Below, in pieces: positions 7,003 through 15,675 of a stretch of DNA of 28,367 nucleotides. The DNA is from SIG607 sp045655165 (GTDB lineage Bacteria; Bacillota; Clostridia; Oscillospirales; Acutalibacteraceae): positions 1 through 28,367 of the forward strand of contig JAZOOT010000045.1 of assembly GCA_045655165.1 (NCBI GenBank). The letters are read 5' to 3'. Position numbers and translations under genes: made by a program. The notes beneath the pieces are model-generated. The model worked only from the letters and a program-made list of their open reading frames with translations, was not told where the DNA came from and ran no database searches. Within the stretch, counting starts at the first letter, position 1. Each line of letters starts with the position of its first letter.

Positions 7003-8103
7003 ATGATTTTTACAGTTGAAAGAGAAGCTTTTTTAGAAGCAGTAACAAAACTTTCGCGTATTGTTACAAACAAAACTGCCTACCCTGTGCTTGAGGGTAT
7101 TTATCTTGCTGCTAAACAAGGTAAACTTACACTTATTGCTTATAATTTGGAAATGAGTTTGAAAAAAGAAATTTATGCAAGAACCGAAGAAGACGGCGAA
7201 ATTGTACTTTCGGCACGACTGCTTGGTGATATTTTAAGAAGATTAAACGGACCAACTGTTTCTCTAAAGGTTGATGCAAACAAAAACTGCCATATTTCGG
7301 CAGCAAACGCAGTGTTTGATATTTTAACAATGGATGCTCGCGATTTTCCCGAAGTTCCTTCTTTTTCTACAGGCAAAGTTCTTAATTTAAAAGGAAAAGA
7401 AATTATTGAAATGACCACAAAAACTTCTTTTGCAGTTGCGCCGGTTGAAGGAACAAGACAAATTTTAATGGGAATTAAAGTTTCGGTAAAAAACGGTGTT
7501 TTAAAATTTGTTGCAATTGACGGTTTCCGTTTGGCAATTAAAAAAATTAGAATAGAAAACACCGAAGATATGGAATTTATAATTGCGGGTAAAAATTTAG
7601 AAGAAATTATTCGCCTTATTACAAATGAAGAAGAAATTGTGCCAATTACGGTTGGTAACAAAATGATTTCGTTTAACTGTGACGGTTATTCTTTAATTTG
7701 CCGTTTAATGGAAGGCGAATTTGTAAATTACAAAAAAACCATTCCCGAAAGTTATAAACAAAAAATTGTTGTTAAGGTTAATGATATTTTAAAAATATTC
7801 GACCGTATTTCGCTTTTAATTAACGATTCTTTTTCAACACCCGTTCGTTGCTTAATTGGTGAAGAACAAATTACCTTTAACTGTTCTACTTCGGTTGGTC
7901 GCGTTACAGAAACTTATGAAAGTGATTTAGAAGGCGAACCTTTTGAAATTGGTCTTTCTTCGCGTTATTTAATTGAAGCATTAAAAGCAGTTGATGACGA
8001 TATGGTTCAAATTAAATTTGATTTTTCTAAACAGGGCGTTGTTATTGAACCTCTTCAGAGTGACGACTATATGTATATGGTAATGCCTATGAGGTTGAAA
8101 TAA
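7003..8103 (+). CDS. dnaN: DNA polymerase III beta subunit (sliding clamp)
   Basis: DnaN forms the ring that tethers DNA polymerase III to DNA and recruits repair and replication-control proteins through a hydrophobic pocket. The 366-residue length and three-fold repeated clamp architecture fit the family. Recognisable stretches are the N-terminal MIFTVEREAFLEAV, the central VAIDGFRLAI near residue 170, and the C-terminal YMYMVMPMRL, the last being the usual clamp ending. The start follows a strong GAAAGGAAGGA site. The stop codon overlaps the ATG of yaaA as TAATG, so the genes are translationally coupled. It sits directly downstream of oriC. Confidence 0.97.
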   Translation: MIFTVEREAFLEAVTKLSRIVTNKTAYPVLEGIYLAAKQGKLTLIAYNLEMSLKKEIYARTEEDGEIVLSARLLGDILRRLNGPTVSLKVDANKNCHISAANAVFDILTMDARDFPEVPSFSTGKVLNLKGKEIIEMTTKTSFAVAPVEGTRQILMGIKVSVKNGVLKFVAIDGFRLAIKKIRIENTEDMEFIIAGKNLEEIIRLITNEEEIVPITVGNKMISFNCDGYSLICRLMEGEFVNYKKTIPESYKQKIVVKVNDILKIFDRISLLINDSFSTPVRCLIGEEQITFNCSTSVGRVTETYESDLEGEPFEIGLSSRYLIEALKAVDDDMVQIKFDFSKQGVVIEPLQSDDYMYMVMPMRLK

Positions 8104-8315
8104 TGCAAATAAAAATTAAGGAAGAATTTATTCGCCTTGATTCGCTTTTAAAACTTGCGAATTTGGTTAACACAGGCGGTCACGCAAAAATTGTTATTCA
8201 AAACGGAGAAGTTTTGGTTAACGGAATTGTTTGCACAATGCGCGGTAAAAAAATTAGAAACGGCGATATTTGTGAATTTATGGGCGAAAAAATAACGGTA
8301 AAAAATGAAAGTTAA
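8103..8315 (+). CDS. yaaA: S4-domain protein YaaA (RlbA-like)
   Basis: This 70-residue protein is one small S4 RNA-binding domain: I-R-L-D-S-L-L-K-L near the start, then the NGEVLVNG turn typical of S4 and a closing basic KKIRNGD stretch. In Firmicutes this gene lies between dnaN and recF. Bacillus YaaA has been renamed RlbA and linked to ribosome assembly, which I give from memory. It overlaps dnaN by one base at the start and recF by 11 bases at the end, so the three are translated as a coupled unit. Confidence 0.9.
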   Translation: MQIKIKEEFIRLDSLLKLANLVNTGGHAKIVIQNGEVLVNGIVCTMRGKKIRNGDICEFMGEKITVKNES

Positions 8316-9372
8316 TAAATTAACTCTTCAAAATTACAGAAACATAAAAAACACCGTTTTTGTTCCAAAAGAAAAAATGAATGTTATTTGCGGAGAAAAC
8401 GCGCAGGGAAAAACAAACCTTATTGAAGCATTGTGGCTTTTTACGGGCGCAAAAAGTTTTAGGGGTAACAAGGATTTTGAACTTGTGCAGTTTAACAGCG
8501 AATTTTCAAAATTAAAACTTTCCTTTAGTTCTTTTGGAACCGAAAAAGAAGCAGAAATTGTTATTGATAAAAAGAGAAACGCTTATTTAAACGGAAAAAA
8601 ACTGTCAAGTGCTTCGCGCCTTTCGGGTGAATTTTGCGCAATTATATTTTCGCCTGATGACATAATGCTTGTAAACGGAAGTCCAAGTGAGAGAAGACGC
8701 TTTTTAGATATTGCAATTGCGCAGGTTTACCCAAATTATATTTCTTTTTTAAGAAAATACACACGCGCAGTAACACAGCGAAATGCTCTTTTAAAAGAAA
8801 TTAAAAATGGAAACAAAGTAAATTCAATGCTTTCTTTTTTTGAAGAAGAAATTGCCCAAAACGGCGAAGAAATTATTAAATACAGAATTAAATATATTGA
8901 ACTTATAAAACCTTTTTTAAAAGAAACTTATAAAGGTATTTCTGCAAGCCGAGAAGAATTTGATATTGAATACAAATATTCGTGCGAAAAAGGTTTTTTA
9001 AGGGAGGCCCTTATAAAAAGCCGTGAAAAAGATATTTTAATATCGGCAACAAGTGTTGGACCCCACCGCGATGATTTAGGTTTAAAAATTAACGGTAAAG
9101 AAGTAAAAGAATTTGGTTCGCAGGGGCAAAAGCGAAGTGTGGCGTTATCCTTAAAACTTTCACAAGCCGAAGTTTTAAAAAGCGTAACGGGTGAAATTCC
9201 GGTGGCACTGCTTGATGATGTTATGAGCGAACTTGACCCAAGCCGCCAAGAATATGTGCTTAACCACATAAACGGCTGGCAGGTTTTTATAACTTGTTGC
9301 GACCCAAGCAATACCAAAAACTTAAACGAAGGCAAAATTTTTAGTATTAAAGACGGAAGAATTGAAGAATAA
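8305..9372 (+). CDS. recF: DNA replication and repair protein RecF
   Basis: RecF is an SMC-like ATPase that, with RecO and RecR, loads RecA at gaps and stalled forks. Walker A GENAQGKT is at residues 30-37, the ABC-type signature region reads SQGQKRSVALSLKLSQAE, and Walker B with the D-loop is VALLDDVMSELD. The 355-residue length is typical. The start lies inside yaaA with little ribosome-binding sequence, so translation probably depends on coupling. The stop abuts the remB ATG with no gap. Confidence 0.96.
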   Translation: MKVNKLTLQNYRNIKNTVFVPKEKMNVICGENAQGKTNLIEALWLFTGAKSFRGNKDFELVQFNSEFSKLKLSFSSFGTEKEAEIVIDKKRNAYLNGKKLSSASRLSGEFCAIIFSPDDIMLVNGSPSERRRFLDIAIAQVYPNYISFLRKYTRAVTQRNALLKEIKNGNKVNSMLSFFEEEIAQNGEEIIKYRIKYIELIKPFLKETYKGISASREEFDIEYKYSCEKGFLREALIKSREKDILISATSVGPHRDDLGLKINGKEVKEFGSQGQKRSVALSLKLSQAEVLKSVTGEIPVALLDDVMSELDPSRQEYVLNHINGWQVFITCCDPSNTKNLNEGKIFSIKDGRIEE

Positions 9373-9627
9373 ATGTATATTCACATTGGTCAGGAAACTG
9401 TTATTAAAAAAAGTGAAATTGTAGGAATTTTTGATTTAGACAACACTACAGTAATGGCAAAAACCCGCGATTTTTTAAACAAAGCCGAAAAAAAAGGACA
9501 GGTAATAACGGTTAGTTACGAACTTCCTAAATCTTTTATAATATGCGAAAAAAACGGCAAAAAAAAAGTTTATATAACCCCAATTTCAACAGCAACGCTT
9601 TTAAAGCGAAATGAAACAATTATTTAA
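9373..9627 (+). CDS. remB: RemB/YaaB family DNA-binding regulator (DUF370)
   Basis: The 84-residue protein starts MYIHIGQETVI, continues with the FDLDNTT segment, and ends with YITPISTATLLKR, the pattern of the YaaB/RemB family. Family relatives in Bacillus affect extracellular matrix genes and resemble the arginine-rich DNA-binding protein RemA. The position between recF and gyrB is the conserved one. It starts directly after the recF stop. Its targets here are unknown. Confidence 0.88.
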   Translation: MYIHIGQETVIKKSEIVGIFDLDNTTVMAKTRDFLNKAEKKGQVITVSYELPKSFIICEKNGKKKVYITPISTATLLKRNETII

Positions 9628-9648
9628 CTCAAAAGAGAGGAAACTTAT

Positions 9649-11598
9649 ATGAGTGAAAACGTTATAAACATGGAAGAACAAAAATACGATGAATCTTCTA
9701 TACAGGTGCTTGAAGGCCTTGAGGCAGTAAGAAAGCGCCCCGGTATGTATATTGGCTCAACCGGCGAGCGCGGTTTACACCATTTGGTATACGAAATTGT
9801 TGATAACTCTATTGACGAAGCACTTGCGGGCTACTGCGACAAAATAACCGTTACTTTGCTCGATGACGGCGCAGTAGAAGTAACCGACAACGGCCGAGGT
9901 ATTCCTGTTGGTATAAACCCTCAAAAGGGTATTCCAACCGTTACAGTTGTATTTACCATTTTACACGCAGGCGGTAAATTCGGCGGAAGCGGTTACAAGG
10001 TTTCGGGCGGTTTGCACGGCGTTGGTGCTTCGGTTGTTAACGCGCTTTCCTCTTATTTGGAAGTTACTGTTAAAGACGGTAAAAATATTTACCGCCAACG
10101 TTATGAAAAGGGTGTTATTGTTTCTGATTTAGAGGTTATTGGTGAAACTACTGACCGCGGTACAACGGTTGTGTTTAAACCCGACCCAAATGTGTTTACC
10201 GACACCACAACTTATGATTACGATATTCTTTTAAAACGTTTGCGCGAACAGGCATTTTTAAATGCAGGAATTAGAATTGTTTTAAAAGATGCAAGAACCG
10301 ATGTTTCGGCCGATTCTGTGGGCAAAGAAGACGATTTGTGCTTTGAAGGCGGTATTCGTTCTTACGTTGAGTATTTACTTGAACAATCTAAAAAAGAAAA
10401 ACTTATTGATGAATGTATTTATATTTCGGGCGAAGCCAAAGATGAATCGGCTGAGATGGCATTTTTGTGGTCAACCGGTTACGATGTTAAGTTAATGTCG
10501 TTTGCAAACACCATTCACACGGTTGACGGCGGTACACACGAATCAAGTTTTAAAAACGCACTTGTTCGTGCGGTTAATTCTTATGCCAGAAAAAATCGTT
10601 ATCTAAAAGATAATGATTCAAACCTTAAAGCCGATGACGTTTGCGAAAGTTTAATTGCCGTTGTTTCGGTAAAACTGGTTGACGCGCAGTTTGAATCGCA
10701 AACCAAGGCAAAACTTGGAAACACTTCTATTGGTAAAACGGTTAGCAACTTAATTACCGTTAAACTTGCCGAATATTTTGAAGATAATCCACAAATTGCA
10801 AAAAAAATTGTTGAAAAATCTATTGCCGCCTCTAACGCGCGTGAAGCCGCTCAAAAAGCGCGTGATGTTCAAAGAAGCAAAGCATCGCTTGGCGGACGTG
10901 TTCGTATGCCCGAAAAACTAAGCGACTGTATTTCTGATGACGCCACCAAAACCGAACTGTTTATTGTTGAAGGTGATTCGGCGGGCGGAAGTGCGGTTGA
11001 AGGCAGAAACGCAACCTACCAGGCAATTTTACCGCTTTGGGGTAAAATGCTTAATGTAGAAAAAGCACGAATTGACAAGGTTTACGGCAACGACAAACTT
11101 ACCCCCGTTGTTGTGGCTCTTGGCACAGGGATTGCCGAAAACTTTGATATTGAAAAACTTAGGTACGATAAAATTGTTATTATGGCCGATGCCGATGTTG
11201 ACGGTTCGCACATTAGAACACTTTTGTTAACATTTTTCTTCCGCTTTATGCCGCAACTTATTGAAACCGGGCACGTTTATTTGGCACAGCCGCCTCTCTA
11301 CCGCGTTTCAAAGGGCAAAAAACATTACGATGCCTTTACCGATGAAGAAAAGGCGCAGTATATTGAAGAACTTGGCGGACAAGCCGACGTTCAGCGTTAC
11401 AAAGGTCTTGGTGAAATGGACCCCGACCAGTTGTGGGAAACCACCCTTGACCCCGAAAACCGCACATTTTTAAAGGTTACAATGAACGATGCCGAAGAAG
11501 CAAGCAATACCTTTACAATGCTTATGGGCGATGAAGTTGAACCAAGACGTCAGTTTATTGAAGAAAACGCTGTGTTTGCCACAGATTTAGATATTTAA
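9649..11598 (+). CDS. gyrB: DNA gyrase subunit B
   Basis: GyrB supplies ATP hydrolysis and part of the cleavage centre of gyrase, which introduces negative supercoils. The GHKL ATPase region has the VDNSIDEALAG motif, DNGRGIP, and the GGLHGVGASVVNALS lid. The TOPRIM region has EGDSAGGSA and the metal-binding DADVDGSHI. The usual PLRGK is PLWGK, a variant I recall from Ruminococcaceae. The C-terminal QRYKGLGEM segment is present. The 649-residue length is normal. A strong AGAGAGGAAA site precedes the ATG. gyrA follows 20 bases after the stop, giving an operon. Confidence 0.98.
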   Translation: MSENVINMEEQKYDESSIQVLEGLEAVRKRPGMYIGSTGERGLHHLVYEIVDNSIDEALAGYCDKITVTLLDDGAVEVTDNGRGIPVGINPQKGIPTVTVVFTILHAGGKFGGSGYKVSGGLHGVGASVVNALSSYLEVTVKDGKNIYRQRYEKGVIVSDLEVIGETTDRGTTVVFKPDPNVFTDTTTYDYDILLKRLREQAFLNAGIRIVLKDARTDVSADSVGKEDDLCFEGGIRSYVEYLLEQSKKEKLIDECIYISGEAKDESAEMAFLWSTGYDVKLMSFANTIHTVDGGTHESSFKNALVRAVNSYARKNRYLKDNDSNLKADDVCESLIAVVSVKLVDAQFESQTKAKLGNTSIGKTVSNLITVKLAEYFEDNPQIAKKIVEKSIAASNAREAAQKARDVQRSKASLGGRVRMPEKLSDCISDDATKTELFIVEGDSAGGSAVEGRNATYQAILPLWGKMLNVEKARIDKVYGNDKLTPVVVALGTGIAENFDIEKLRYDKIVIMADADVDGSHIRTLLLTFFFRFMPQLIETGHVYLAQPPLYRVSKGKKHYDAFTDEEKAQYIEELGGQADVQRYKGLGEMDPDQLWETTLDPENRTFLKVTMNDAEEASNTFTMLMGDEVEPRRQFIEENAVFATDLDI

Positions 11599-11618
11599 GG
11601 AAAGGAGTTTGACTTATT

Positions 11619-14171
11619 ATGGGAAAACATGAAAACATAATTTGGCCCGAAGACGAAGCCACTAAAATTGAACCGGTTGAAATTGTTGATGAAGTTAAAA
11701 ACAGTATGCTTCAATACTCTATGTCGGTGCTTGTGGGCCGTGCATTGCCCGACGTGCGCGACGGACTTAAACCTGTTCACCGCCGTATTCTTTACACAAT
11801 GTATGAAAACAGTCTTACTCCTGATAAACCGTACCGCAAATGCGCCGACACAGTTGGTACTGTGCTTGGCCGATATCACCCCCACGGTGACGCCAGCGTT
11901 TACGATGCTATGGTGCGTATGGCACAGGACTTTTCGCTTCGCTACCCAATGGTAGACGGACACGGTAACTTTGGTAACATTGACGGCTACCCTGCCGCTG
12001 CTTACCGTTATACAGAATCGCGTATGAGCAAACTTGCTGTTCATATGCTTGATGATATTGAAAAAGACACTGTTTTGTGGCGCCCCAACTATGACGACCG
12101 ATTAAAAGAACCCACCGTTTTGCCTTCGCGTTTTCCAAGTTTACTTGTAAACGGAAGCGACGGTATTGCGGTTGGTATGGCAACAAAAATTCCGCCCCAT
12201 AATTTAGGCGAAGTTATTGATGCTATGTGTTATCTTATTGATAACCCCGAAGCCGATATTGCCGACCTTTGTGAATTTATTAAGGGACCTGACTTCCCCA
12301 CAGGCGGTATTATTATGGGCAGAAGCGGTATTCGCGCTGCTTATGCAACCGGCCGAGGCAAAATTATTTTGCGCGCCCGTACCGAAATGGAAGAACTTAA
12401 AAACGGCAAAACCCGTATTATTATTACAGAACTTCCTTACAAGGTAAACAAAAAAGATTTAGTTAAAAAGATTTACGATTTGGCTACCGAAAAGCGCATT
12501 GAGGGTATTGACGACGTTGTTGACTATTCTTCAAAGCGCGACGGCGGTATTAGAATTTATGTTGATGTTAAAAAAGATGTAAACGCAACGGTTGTTTTAA
12601 ACAAATTGTTTTCTTACACCGAACTTCAAACTTCTTACGGTGCAATTTTGTTGGCGCTTGTTGACAACCGCCCCAAAATTTTAACACTTAAAGAAATGCT
12701 GGGTCATTACATTGATTTCCAATGTGAAGTTGTTGAAAAAAGAACACGCTTTGATATGAACAAGGCGGCTGAACGCGCCCATATTTTAGAGGCACTTAAA
12801 ACCGCGCTTGATAACATTGATGAAGTAATTTCAATTATTAGACATTCTAAAACAATTCAAGATGCAAAAGACGGGCTTTCTGAACGTTTTGGTTTTGACG
12901 ACGTTCAAACCACCGCTATTGTTCAAACCCAGCTTGGTAAACTTGCAAACCTTGAAAAACAAAAAATCGAAGACGAACTTAAAGCAAAACTTGCCTTTAT
13001 TGAAGACTGCAAGGATATTCTTGCCAATAAAGACAGGATTTTGGATATTGTTAAGACCGAAGCGTTAAATCTTCGCGATAAATTTGCCGACGACCGCAGA
13101 ACCGAAATTACCGATATTGCAGGCGAGGTTGATGTTGAAGACCTTATTCCTGTTGAAGAATGTGTTATTACCAAAACCGTTAACGGCTTTATTAAGCGCT
13201 TACCCGCTGATACTTACGGTGTTCAGCACAAGGGCGGCCGCGGTGTGCTTGGTATGACCACGCGTGAAGACGATGTTGTTGACAATATGATGACCTGTTC
13301 TTCGCACGATAACATTATGTTGTTTACCAACTTCGGTAGGGTTTATAAGTTAAAGGCATACGAAATTCCGCAGGCAAGCCGTACGGCAAAGGGCATTAAC
13401 GCGGTTAACCTTTTGGAACTTCAAAAGGGCGAAAAACTTGCAATGGTGCTTTCTTGCGCCGGTGCAGATGATGACTGCCATATTTGTATGGTTACAAGAA
13501 AAGGTACCATTAAACGCACCAAAATTACCGACTTTATGCATATTAGAAGAAGCGGTATTATTGCAATTAGCTTAAACGAAGGCGATGAACTTGCATTTGT
13601 TCAAATGACACGCGGAAACCAAGACATTTATGTTGCAACCAAAAAGGGTAAAGGTATTCGTTTTGAAGAAACTCAGGTTCGCGCTATGGGCAGAACCGCT
13701 GCCGGTGTTCGCGCAATTAAACTTGCTGAAGATGATGAAGTTGTGGCAATGGATATTTGCGGCGATAACGACATTTTGCTTACCGTTACCGAAACAGGTT
13801 ACGGTAGAAAGAGTTTAATTAGCGATTACCGTCCGCAAAGCCGCGGCGGTAAAGGCACAACAAACTACCGTACCGCGCTTTACGGCGACGTTGCAAATGT
13901 TATTTGTGTAAATGATGATGAAGATGTTATTATGATTGCTTCAAACGGCGTTATAATTCGTATTCCCGTTGCCGAAATCAGCACCTTTACAAGACCTGCT
14001 AAAGGTGTTAGGGTAATGAGAATACCTGAAGGGGTTAAACTTTTAAGTGTGGCAACTGCGGCACACGATGATGCCGAAGTTACCGATTTGCCCGAGGCAC
14101 CCGAAGCCGATGCGGGCGATGTTGGGGATTTAGGAGAAACTTCGGAAACCGAAGAAAACGATGAGGAGTAG
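11619..14171 (+). CDS. gyrA: DNA gyrase subunit A
   Basis: GyrA cuts and rejoins the gate DNA and wraps DNA around its C-terminal beta-pinwheel. The catalytic tyrosine is Y131 in YRYTE. The quinolone-determining segment reads HPHGDASVYD (87-96), placing Ala at position 92 where E. coli has Ser83, while the equivalent of Asp87 is kept (D96). The GyrA box that makes this a true gyrase rather than topoisomerase IV is QSRGGKG, about 150 residues from the end. The last about 35 residues are very acidic, as in other gyrases where such tails modulate wrapping. The gene shares its operon with gyrB and carries the ribosome binding site of the next gene at its 3' end. Confidence 0.98.
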   Translation: MGKHENIIWPEDEATKIEPVEIVDEVKNSMLQYSMSVLVGRALPDVRDGLKPVHRRILYTMYENSLTPDKPYRKCADTVGTVLGRYHPHGDASVYDAMVRMAQDFSLRYPMVDGHGNFGNIDGYPAAAYRYTESRMSKLAVHMLDDIEKDTVLWRPNYDDRLKEPTVLPSRFPSLLVNGSDGIAVGMATKIPPHNLGEVIDAMCYLIDNPEADIADLCEFIKGPDFPTGGIIMGRSGIRAAYATGRGKIILRARTEMEELKNGKTRIIITELPYKVNKKDLVKKIYDLATEKRIEGIDDVVDYSSKRDGGIRIYVDVKKDVNATVVLNKLFSYTELQTSYGAILLALVDNRPKILTLKEMLGHYIDFQCEVVEKRTRFDMNKAAERAHILEALKTALDNIDEVISIIRHSKTIQDAKDGLSERFGFDDVQTTAIVQTQLGKLANLEKQKIEDELKAKLAFIEDCKDILANKDRILDIVKTEALNLRDKFADDRRTEITDIAGEVDVEDLIPVEECVITKTVNGFIKRLPADTYGVQHKGGRGVLGMTTREDDVVDNMMTCSSHDNIMLFTNFGRVYKLKAYEIPQASRTAKGINAVNLLELQKGEKLAMVLSCAGADDDCHICMVTRKGTIKRTKITDFMHIRRSGIIAISLNEGDELAFVQMTRGNQDIYVATKKGKGIRFEETQVRAMGRTAAGVRAIKLAEDDEVVAMDICGDNDILLTVTETGYGRKSLISDYRPQSRGGKGTTNYRTALYGDVANVICVNDDEDVIMIASNGVIIRIPVAEISTFTRPAKGVRVMRIPEGVKLLSVATAAHDDAEVTDLPEAPEADAGDVGDLGETSETEENDEE

Positions 14172-14174
14172 TTT

Positions 14175-15164
14175 ATGAATTCCTATTATGTTGACCCCGG
14201 TTATGATGTTCAGCAAGGCGAAAAAAAGGCAATAAGAAGAACCGTAAACCTTGTCGGCGGTGCATTTTTGTTTATGTCGGCTATTATGGTGCTTTGGAGT
14301 TTTCCTGCTGTTTTGCTTGCTACAATAATGGGATATGGCGAAACGCTTATGCAAATGGCAAACGACCCTGCGCTTTTAAATGTTTTGCAAATTGTAATAT
14401 CTTCTGCTGCATTTTTGCCCGCTTATGCGGTGCTTGGCAAAATTTTAAAGGTTAATTTTGGCGAAGCCCTTAATTTAAAAAGCGAAACCAACTTTAAGCA
14501 AAATGTTGGGCTTTTGCTTTTGGGCGCGGGTTTTTGCGCTTTTGCAAACTTTGCAAGTTCGGTTGCGGGTGCAATTTTTGAAAGTTTTGGTTTTACCTAC
14601 ACCGCAAACATTCACCACCCGAACCCAACCGACCCGTTTGGAATTGTGCTAAGCATATTAGCAACTGCGGTAACCCCCGCAATTGTTGAAGAATTTGCTT
14701 TGCGCGGTGTTGTATTACACGCCCTAAAACGTTTTGGCAACGGTTTTGCGGTGCTTATAAGCGCAGTGGTTTTTGGACTTTTGCACGGTAATTTTGAACA
14801 AATTCCGTTTGCCTTTTTGGTTGGGCTTTACCTTGGCTTTTTAACCGTTAAAACAAAAAGTATTGTTCCCGCGGTAATTTTGCACTTTTACAACAACCTT
14901 TCAAGTGTTGTTCTTTCGCTTGTGGGCGACAAGGTAACACAAAATGTTATGCAGTTTGCGTATTTGTTCTATTTGCTTATAATGATTTGTTTTGGTGTTG
15001 TTGGGTTGCTTGTTTTAAGAAAAGAAAACAACGAATTTTTTGCCATAAAAGAAAGCGATGGTGTTTTGCCTTTTAAAACAAAGGTTTTAACTGCGCTGTT
15101 CTCCCCTGTTATGATTATTACTTGCGTTGTTGTACTTTTGGAAGCATTTTTGATATATGCTTAA
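14175..15164 (+). CDS. CPBP-family intramembrane metalloprotease
   Basis: The 329-residue protein has about eight hydrophobic segments. It carries the three CPBP (CAAX protease and bacteriocin-processing) motifs: EEFALR in the first catalytic helix, FGLLH in the second, and HFYNN in the last. The Glu and His residues should bind a catalytic metal inside the membrane. Such proteins cleave membrane substrates or give immunity to bacteriocins; the substrate here is unknown. Its ATG comes 3 bases after the gyrA stop and its GAGGAG site lies within the last gyrA codons, so it is probably co-translated with gyrase. Two parS sites follow its stop. Confidence 0.87.
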   Translation: MNSYYVDPGYDVQQGEKKAIRRTVNLVGGAFLFMSAIMVLWSFPAVLLATIMGYGETLMQMANDPALLNVLQIVISSAAFLPAYAVLGKILKVNFGEALNLKSETNFKQNVGLLLLGAGFCAFANFASSVAGAIFESFGFTYTANIHHPNPTDPFGIVLSILATAVTPAIVEEFALRGVVLHALKRFGNGFAVLISAVVFGLLHGNFEQIPFAFLVGLYLGFLTVKTKSIVPAVILHFYNNLSSVVLSLVGDKVTQNVMQFAYLFYLLIMICFGVVGLLVLRKENNEFFAIKESDGVLPFKTKVLTALFSPVMIITCVVVLLEAFLIYA

Positions 15165-15167
15165 AAA

Positions 15168-15183
15168 TGTTTCACGTGAAACT
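15168..15183. promoter_or_regulatory. parS: parS centromere site 1
   Basis: TGTTTCACGTGAAACT differs from the Bacillus-type parS consensus TGTTNCACGTGAAACA at only the last base. It lies 3 bases after the CPBP stop codon. ParB, encoded at 21084-21923, is expected to load here and spread. Confidence 0.93.
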
Positions 15184-15192
15184 TTTTGTTTT

Positions 15193-15208
15193 TGTTTCAC
15201 GTGAAACT
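15193..15208. promoter_or_regulatory. parS: parS centromere site 2
   Basis: A second identical TGTTTCACGTGAAACT whose centre is 25 bases from that of site 1. It lies 20 bases before the TTG start of tadA. Confidence 0.93.
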
Positions 15209-15228
15209 TTTTATTAGGAAGTGGTTTT

Positions 15229-15675
15229 TTGGAAAGAAAGTTTATGCAAATGGCAATAGAACTTGCCAAAGAAGCAGGGAAAATAGGCGAAGTGCCGGTT
15301 GGCGCCGTTGTTGTTAAAGACGGTAAAGTTGTGGGCAAAGGCGCAAACAACCGCGAAACAACAAACTGTGCGCTTGGCCATGCCGAAATTGTGGCAATAA
15401 AAGAAGCCAACAAAAACCTTAATTCTTGGCGGTTAGACGGGTGCACTTTGTATGTTACTCTTGAACCCTGCCCAATGTGCGCGGGCGCAATTATAAACGC
15501 AAGAATACCCACGGTTGTTTTTGGTGCTTACGATAAGGTGCAGGGCTCGTTTGAATCGGTTGCCAATTTTGCTAATATGCCCTATTCTTTTTCGCCCGAA
15601 ATTTACGGCGGTATTTGTGAAAACGAGTGCAAAGAACTAATTACAAGATTTTTTAAAGAAGTGAGAGAAAAATGA
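15229..15675 (+). CDS. tadA: tRNA-specific adenosine deaminase TadA
   Basis: TadA changes adenosine 34 to inosine in the anticodon of tRNA-Arg(ACG), letting it read several codons. The zinc site is H51-A-E53 with P80-C81 and C84 (PCPMC), and the NCALGHAE and CAGAIINARI segments are typical. The start is a TTG at 15229, supported by AGGAAG 7 bases upstream and by the usual family N-terminus ending in KFMxxAIELA; an ATG at 15244 would cut this off. The 148-residue length is normal. Its TGA overlaps the next ATG by four bases. The two parS sites are immediately upstream, so ParB spreading could affect its transcription. Confidence 0.95.
   Translation: MERKFMQMAIELAKEAGKIGEVPVGAVVVKDGKVVGKGANNRETTNCALGHAEIVAIKEANKNLNSWRLDGCTLYVTLEPCPMCAGAIINARIPTVVFGAYDKVQGSFESVANFANMPYSFSPEIYGGICENECKELITRFFKEVREK

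Noticed and set aside
15168..15215. The CACGTG palindromes as a terminator for the CPBP gene
   Set aside because: They match parS at 15 of 16 bases twice and have no loop, so the partition site explains them better.
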